A model generated the notes under the pieces. The model did no database searches and was not told where the DNA came from. It saw only the letters and a list, made by a program, of their open reading frames with translations. Made by a program: the position numbers and the translations under genes. Shown in pieces: positions 60,130 through 64,000 of a stretch of 64,000 nucleotides of DNA; within the stretch, counting starts at the first letter, position 1, and each line of letters starts with the position of its first letter. Source of the stretch: Streptomyces albireticuli (GTDB lineage: Bacteria; Actinomycetota; Actinomycetes; Streptomycetales; Streptomycetaceae); the NCBI RefSeq assembly GCF_002192455.1, contig NZ_CP021744.1, positions 2,510,001 through 2,574,000 on the forward strand. Reading direction: 5' to 3'.

Positions 60130-60588
60130 TCAGGCCCGCGGCCGCTTGAACCACCCCACCCCGTCCTTCTTCACGCAATTCACCAGCACCAGCGCCCCCA
60201 ACGCGATCCCCGGCCCGCCCACCACCGCCCCCGACGCCAGGCTGACCAGCGCGTTGAGCAGCACCACCCCCGACACCACCAGCGCCCCCACCCGGACCCC
60301 GTTCCCGCCCGTGCGGAACTTCGCCGCGAGGACCAGTGAGGCGACCCCGAGGACCAGGGACAGGACGGCGATCCCGGCCAGTCCGGCCCTGGAGAACTCC
60401 GAGTCGCCGCGCTCCGCGAAGGCGGCCACGGCGGTGAAGATCAGACCGCCGAGGGTGCTGAGACCGCCGAGCACCCACAGGCACACGCGTGCGGTCCTGA
60501 CGCCGCCGGGCATCTCCATCGGCACCGGCGGATACGGGGCCGGCACGGTCGGGCCGGTGTACGGGGAGCCGGGGGCAGGGGTGTTCAC
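60130..60588 (-). CDS. Small membrane protein of unknown function
   Basis: 152 residues, GTG 60588 with GGAG 7 bases upstream. Pro-rich cytoplasmic start (TPAPGSPYTGPTVPAPYPPV), then four hydrophobic segments (ARVCLWVLGGLSTLGGLIFT, AGLAGIAVLSLVLGVASLVL, RVGALVVSGVVLLNALVSLA, GPGIALGALVLVNCV), ending WFKRPRA. Resembles the proline-tail DUF4190-type membrane proteins common in actinomycetes. No motif gives a function. Confidence 0.8.
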   Translation of the reverse strand: MNTPAPGSPYTGPTVPAPYPPVPMEMPGGVRTARVCLWVLGGLSTLGGLIFTAVAAFAERGDSEFSRAGLAGIAVLSLVLGVASLVLAAKFRTGGNGVRVGALVVSGVVLLNALVSLASGAVVGGPGIALGALVLVNCVKKDGVGWFKRPRA

Positions 60589-60634
60589 GAGTTCGCTCCA
60601 ACGGTCGCGTGGGTCGTACCGCGCGGACGGCCGG

Positions 60635-60656
60635 GACGGGCGGCCGGCCGCCCGTC
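60635..60656. repeat. 22-bp perfect palindrome
   Basis: GACGGGCGGCC directly followed by its complement, 47 bases upstream of the small membrane-protein gene. It may be an operator or part of the meaB 3' end; GC-rich palindromes of this kind also occur by chance. Confidence 0.35.
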
Positions 60657-60865
60657 ACCGGGGCGGCGGCACCGGACCGCCGGCGGGCGCCGTCACCGGC
60701 CGCCAGGGGCCGCGCCGGCGCCGGACGGCCGCCGGGCCGCCCTTGCCGGGCCCCGGCAGACCTCTCCGCGCCCTCACATGATCATCTCGGTGGAGCCCGG
60801 CCCGCACTGCCGGAACCCGGCAGTCTTCGCCCGCCGGCGGTGCCGGTTCCCGCCGGCCGGGACGC

Positions 60866-61831
60866 CTACGCGCCCGCCCCCTCCGTGATCCCCGCGACCA
60901 GCTCGTCCGCCGCCCGGTAGGGGTCCAGCGCGCCGGCCACGATGCGCTCCGCCAGGGCGCCCAGACGGCGGTCGCCGTGCAGGTCGCCGATGCGCTCACG
61001 CAGCGCCGTGACCGCGATGGTCTCGACCTCGCGGGCCGCGCGGGCGGCCCGGCGGTCCGCGAGGACGCCCCGCTCCTCCATCCAGGCCCGGTGCTTCTCC
61101 AGGGCCTCGACGACCTCGTCGGTGCCCTCGCCCCGGGCGGCGACCGTCTTGACGATGGGCGGCCGCCAGTCGCCGGGGCCGCGGGCCTCGCCGAGGCCCA
61201 GCATGTGGTTGAGCTCGCGGGCCGTGGCGTCGGCACCGTCGCGGTCGGCCTTGTTGACGACGTAGACGTCGCCGATCTCCAGGATCCCGGCCTTCGCGGC
61301 CTGGATGCCGTCGCCCATGCCGGGGGCCAGCAGCACCACGGAGGTGTCGGCCTGGGAGGCGATCTCGACCTCCGACTGGCCGACGCCGACCGTCTCGACC
61401 AGGATCACGTCGCAGCCCGCGCCGTCGAGGACGCGGATGGCCTGCGGGGCGGCCCAGGCCAGGCCGCCGAGGTGGCCGCGGGTGGCCATGGAGCGGATGT
61501 ACACACCGGGGTCGGAGGCGTGGTCGGACATCCGGACCCGGTCGCCCAGCAGGGCGCCCCCGGAGAACGGCGAGGACGGGTCGACGGCGAGGACGCCGAC
61601 CCGCTTGCCCATCCGGCGGTACGCGCTGACCAGGGCCGAGGTGGACGTCGACTTGCCGACGCCCGGCGAGCCCGTGAGGCCGACGACGTAGGCGTTGCCG
61701 GTCAGTGGGGCCAGCGCGGCCATGACCTCGCGCAGCTGCGGGGACGCCCCCTCCACCAGGGAGATCAGCCGGGCCACCGCGCGCGGCCGGCCCTCCCTTG
61801 CCTGCTCGACCAGTGCGGGGACGTCCACCAT
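60866..61831 (-). CDS. meaB: MeaB-type G3E GTPase, mutase chaperone
   Basis: 321 residues, ATG 61831. Protects and reloads B12-dependent acyl-CoA mutases. P-loop TGSPGVGKSTS (~53-63), Switch regions around VLAVDPSSPFSGGALLGDR and ILVETVGVGQSEVEIA, guanine specificity VVNKADRDGAD. The C-terminal dimerisation arm is present (ALRERIGDLHGDRRLGALAE). Neighbouring mce and thiolase genes and icmA 10 kb away give the pathway context. The client could be methylmalonyl-CoA mutase, encoded outside the window, or IcmA. Confidence 0.95.
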   Translation of the reverse strand: MVDVPALVEQAREGRPRAVARLISLVEGASPQLREVMAALAPLTGNAYVVGLTGSPGVGKSTSTSALVSAYRRMGKRVGVLAVDPSSPFSGGALLGDRVRMSDHASDPGVYIRSMATRGHLGGLAWAAPQAIRVLDGAGCDVILVETVGVGQSEVEIASQADTSVVLLAPGMGDGIQAAKAGILEIGDVYVVNKADRDGADATARELNHMLGLGEARGPGDWRPPIVKTVAARGEGTDEVVEALEKHRAWMEERGVLADRRAARAAREVETIAVTALRERIGDLHGDRRLGALAERIVAGALDPYRAADELVAGITEGAGA

Positions 61832-61897
61832 GACCTGCTCCGTTCCGAACGTGCGTGACTCAGGGCCGCTCTCCGGGACCCGTGCCGGGCCCCCGGT

Positions 61898-63109
61898 TCA
61901 CTTCCCCGGCACGTGGATGATCAGGGCGTCGCCCTGACCACCGCCGCCGCACAGGGCCGCCGCGCCCGTACCGCCGCCGCGCCGCTTGAGCTCCAGGGCG
62001 AGGTGCAGCACCGTACGGGCGCCGGACATGCCGATGGGGTGGCCGAGCGCGATGGCGCCACCGTTGACGTTCACCTTTTCCGGTGAGACGCCCAGGTCCT
62101 TGATTGACTGCACGAGGACGGCGGCGAACGCCTCGTTGATCTCGATGAGGTCGAGGTCGTCGACGGTCAGGCCCGCGCGGTCCAGCGCGTGCTTGATCGC
62201 GTTGGACGGCTGGGAGTGCAGGGAGTTGTCGGGACCCGCGACATTGCCGTGGGCGCCGATCTCGGCGATCCACTCAAGGCCCAGCTCCTCGGCCTTGGCC
62301 TTGCTCATCACGACCACGGCGGCGGCGCCGTCGGAGATCTGCGAGGAGGTGCCGGCGGTGATCGTGCCGTCCTTGTGGAAGGACGGGCGCAGCTTGCCGA
62401 GCACCTCGACGGTGGTGTCGGGGCGAACGCCCTCGTCCTTGCTGAAGACGACCGGCTCGCCCTTGCGCTGCGGGATCTCCACGGGGGTGATCTCGGCCTC
62501 GAAGACGCCGTTCTTCTGGGCGGCGGCGGCGCGCTGGTGGGAGCGGGCGCCGATCTCGTCCTGGGCGGCGCGGCCGATGCCGAGGCGGGTGTTGTGGTTC
62601 TCCGTCGACGCGCCCATGGCGATGGACTCGAAGGAGTCGGTGAGGCCGTCGTGGTCCATCGAGTCGAGCATCTCGATCGCGCCGTACTTGTAGCCCTCGC
62701 GGGACTTGGGCAGCAGGTGCGGGGCGTTGGTCATCGACTCCATGCCGCCGGCGACGACGACGTCGAACTCACCCGCGCGGATGAGCTGGTCGGCGAGGGC
62801 GATGGCGTCGAGGCCGGAGAGGCAGACCTTGTTGATGGTCAGGGCCGGCACGCTCATGGGGACGCCGCCCTTGACGGCGGCCTGGCGGGCCGGGATCTGG
62901 CCGGCGCCCGCCTGGAGCACCTGACCCATGATCACGTACTGCACCTGGTCGCCGCCGATGCCGGCCCGGTCCAGGGCCGCCTTGATGGCGATGCCGCCGA
63001 GGTCGGCCGCGGAGAAGGTCCGCAGGGACCCGAGGAGCTTGCCCATGGGTGTGCGGGCGCCCGCGACGATCACGGAGGTGTTGCCGGTCGAACCGTTCGT
63101 ACCAGACAT
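61898..63109 (-). CDS. Acetyl-CoA C-acetyltransferase (thiolase)
   Basis: 403 residues, ATG 63109. Condenses two acetyl-CoA to acetoacetyl-CoA or performs the reverse. Nucleophile C96 ([14 protein letters not shown]), [14 protein letters not shown], acid/base His in [16 protein letters not shown] and second active Cys in [13 protein letters not shown]. Standard thiolase length. Divergent from mce; followed after 66 bases by meaB. Confidence 0.95.
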   Translation of the reverse strand: MSGTNGSTGNTSVIVAGARTPMGKLLGSLRTFSAADLGGIAIKAALDRAGIGGDQVQYVIMGQVLQAGAGQIPARQAAVKGGVPMSVPALTINKVCLSGLDAIALADQLIRAGEFDVVVAGGMESMTNAPHLLPKSREGYKYGAIEMLDSMDHDGLTDSFESIAMGASTENHNTRLGIGRAAQDEIGARSHQRAAAAQKNGVFEAEITPVEIPQRKGEPVVFSKDEGVRPDTTVEVLGKLRPSFHKDGTITAGTSSQISDGAAAVVVMSKAKAEELGLEWIAEIGAHGNVAGPDNSLHSQPSNAIKHALDRAGLTVDDLDLIEINEAFAAVLVQSIKDLGVSPEKVNVNGGAIALGHPIGMSGARTVLHLALELKRRGGGTGAAALCGGGGQGDALIIHVPGK

Positions 63110-63246
63110 GAGGCGCGGCCCCTTCGAGCGGAGAGGTTAACGAGGGTTTCCGTCAATGTACTGAGCGGTACGCGCCCGGTCACCGGGCGGCGGGTGTGAT
63201 CGCGCGCACGTTGCGTAACCGCTCGCGCGGGGGGTGCACTGGTTCC

Positions 63247-63687
63247 ATGCTGACGCGCATCGACCACATCGGGATCGCCTGCTTCGACCTCGACCGGACT
63301 GTCGAGTTCTACCGTGCCACCTACGGCTTCGAGGTGTTCCACTCCGAGGTCAACGAGGAGCAGGGCGTGCGTGAGGCCATGCTCAAGATCAATGAGACCT
63401 CGGACGGCGGCGCCTCGTACCTCCAGCTGCTGGAGCCCATCCGGGAGGACTCGGCGGTCGGGAAGTGGCTCGCGAAGAACGGGGAGGGCGTTCACCACAT
63501 CGCGTTCGGTACGCCGGATGTGGACGCCGACGCGGACGCGATCCGTAAGAAGGACGTACGCGTCCTCTATGACGAGCCCCGTAAGGGATCCATGGGGTCC
63601 CGCATCACCTTTCTGCACCCCAAGGACTGCCACGGCGTACTGACCGAACTGGTCACCTCGGCACCCCCCGCCGACCCGGAGCACTGA
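63247..63687 (+). CDS. mce: Methylmalonyl-CoA epimerase
   Basis: 146 residues, ATG 63247 with GGGGGGTG upstream. Vicinal-oxygen-chelate fold: LTRIDHIGIACFDLDRTVEF (first metal His), VREAMLKINETSDGGASYLQ then LLEPI (Glu), EGVHHIAFGTPDVD (His), TFLHPKDCHGVLTEL (Glu). Interconverts (R)- and (S)-methylmalonyl-CoA, connecting propionyl-CoA carboxylation to the mutase. Together with meaB and the thiolase it forms the acyl-CoA block. scy follows on the same strand. Confidence 0.95.
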   Translation: MLTRIDHIGIACFDLDRTVEFYRATYGFEVFHSEVNEEQGVREAMLKINETSDGGASYLQLLEPIREDSAVGKWLAKNGEGVHHIAFGTPDVDADADAIRKKDVRVLYDEPRKGSMGSRITFLHPKDCHGVLTELVTSAPPADPEH

Positions 63688-63707
63688 CCCGCACCTCCCC
63701 CGGCCGG

Positions 63708-63713
63708 TAGAGT
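63708..63713 (+). promoter_or_regulatory. Possible -10 box in the scy upstream region
   Basis: TAGAGT lies between two CCGGCCGG units (63700-63707 region and near 63721). No convincing -35. It is the best candidate in the 177-base mce-scy gap. Confidence 0.25.
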
Positions 63714-63864
63714 GCAGGTCCGGCCGGGGTCAGGGGTGGGGGCCCGGCCCAGGCTGTACCGATGATCTGACACCATTTCTTCGGAAGGGCGGGCTCCGGG
63801 TTCCACCGGTTACGCGGGACGGGGCCGGCCGCCAACGCGACCAGGGGACGGATGGGACCGCGCA

Positions 63865-64000
63865 GTGCGGGGCAACGACCGCTACGAGGCTGACGACCAC
63901 CTCTCGCAATTCGAAGCCGAGATGGAGCGGCTGAAGAAGGAGCGGGAGAAGGCGGTCCAGCACGCCGACGACCTCGGATATCAGGTCGAGGTGTTGCGCG
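63865..64000 (+). CDS. scy: Start of a coiled-coil protein, probably the polarisome protein Scy
   Basis: Only 45 codons are inside the window; GTG 63865 is chosen because the frame immediately reads RGNDRYEADDHLSQFEAEME then RLKKEREKAVQHADDLGYQV. This charged, heptad-patterned N terminus, next to mce, fits Scy, the long coiled-coil organiser of the tip growth complex (from recall of the protein and its neighbour filP). An ATG at 63852 is in another frame. The identification needs the rest of the gene. Confidence 0.7.
   Translation, partial: MRGNDRYEADDHLSQFEAEMERLKKEREKAVQHADDLGYQVEVLR

Noticed and set aside
1-64000. Search for CRISPR arrays, tRNA/rRNA genes, prophage or polyketide/peptide synthetase clusters
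   Set aside because: No regularly spaced repeats, cloverleaf-like sequences, phage structural genes or modular synthases were seen; the SARP-like gene alone does not imply a cluster.

Overview
The window is chromosomal DNA of a Streptomyces, or a very close actinomycete. It is very GC-rich with strong third-position G/C bias, many GTG starts, and a single TTA codon in a recognisable gene. It carries signature genes: GlgE-pathway enzymes, MelC-type tyrosinase with its caddie protein, EmrB-type export under TetR control, SARP-like and AIM24 proteins, IcmA, MeaB, and the start of a gene that reads like the cytoskeletal protein Scy. From memory, the backbone order resembles the S. coelicolor SCO5443 to SCO5397 region; that comparison is recollection, not a search.

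Layout. 1-6.9 kb: glgE (3' end)-treS-mak-glgB, trehalose to glycogen metabolism. 7.2-10.0 kb: a four-gene cluster around a subtilisin-like (S8) peptidase, in which two small neighbours are free-standing copies of the peptidase's own N-terminal and C-terminal regions. 10.1-14.0 kb: a DctA-type symporter divergent from a CitA/DcuS-like kinase and its regulator, with an elaborate nested palindrome between them. 14.3-16.7 kb: sugar-binding lipoprotein and first permease of a carbohydrate ABC importer. 16.7-27.1 kb: an accessory block (lipoprotein, two ricin-type lectins, TetR/MFS efflux pair, SARP-like regulator, M4 metalloprotease, EF-hand protein, a decayed secreted protein and a MetE-like enzyme). 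27.15-28.0 kb: a lone MalG-type permease that looks like the missing second permease of the importer, so the block appears to sit inside the ABC operon. 28.2-29.3 kb: AraC-family regulator with a TTA (bldA-dependent) codon. 29.7-33.2 kb: MacB/FtsX-type ABC exporter. 33.4-36.3 kb: imine-reductase-like oxidoreductase, NAD(P)-binding protein, and a secreted beta-barrel protein divergent from a MarR regulator. 36.4-37.7 kb: tyrosinase operon.

38.1-44.4 kb is central carbon metabolism: pfkA divergent from pta-ackA, then pyk. 44.5-47.3 kb holds a coupled cell-surface operon (DUF6230-like, DUF6114-like, low-complexity secreted protein). 47.9-56.4 kb contains a thioredoxin/TPR protein, TetR, icmA, two DUF3817 membrane proteins, a MarR regulator, a thiamine-binding-fold protein and three translationally coupled AIM24 proteins. 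56.5-60.6 kb has a MarR regulator, a bifunctional penicillin-binding protein with non-canonical transpeptidase motifs, a secreted HNH nuclease and a small membrane protein. 60.9-64 kb carries meaB, an acetyl-CoA acetyltransferase, mce and the start of scy; with icmA this is an acyl-CoA mutase neighbourhood.

Most gene pairs are tightly spaced or share ATGA/GTGA overlaps. Perfect hairpins close most transcription units, and several divergent promoters carry long perfect palindromes. I saw no tRNA, rRNA, CRISPR array or intact insertion sequence; one short IS256-type transposase relic is present. The most unusual item is the S8 peptidase cluster with detached copies of its own domains.
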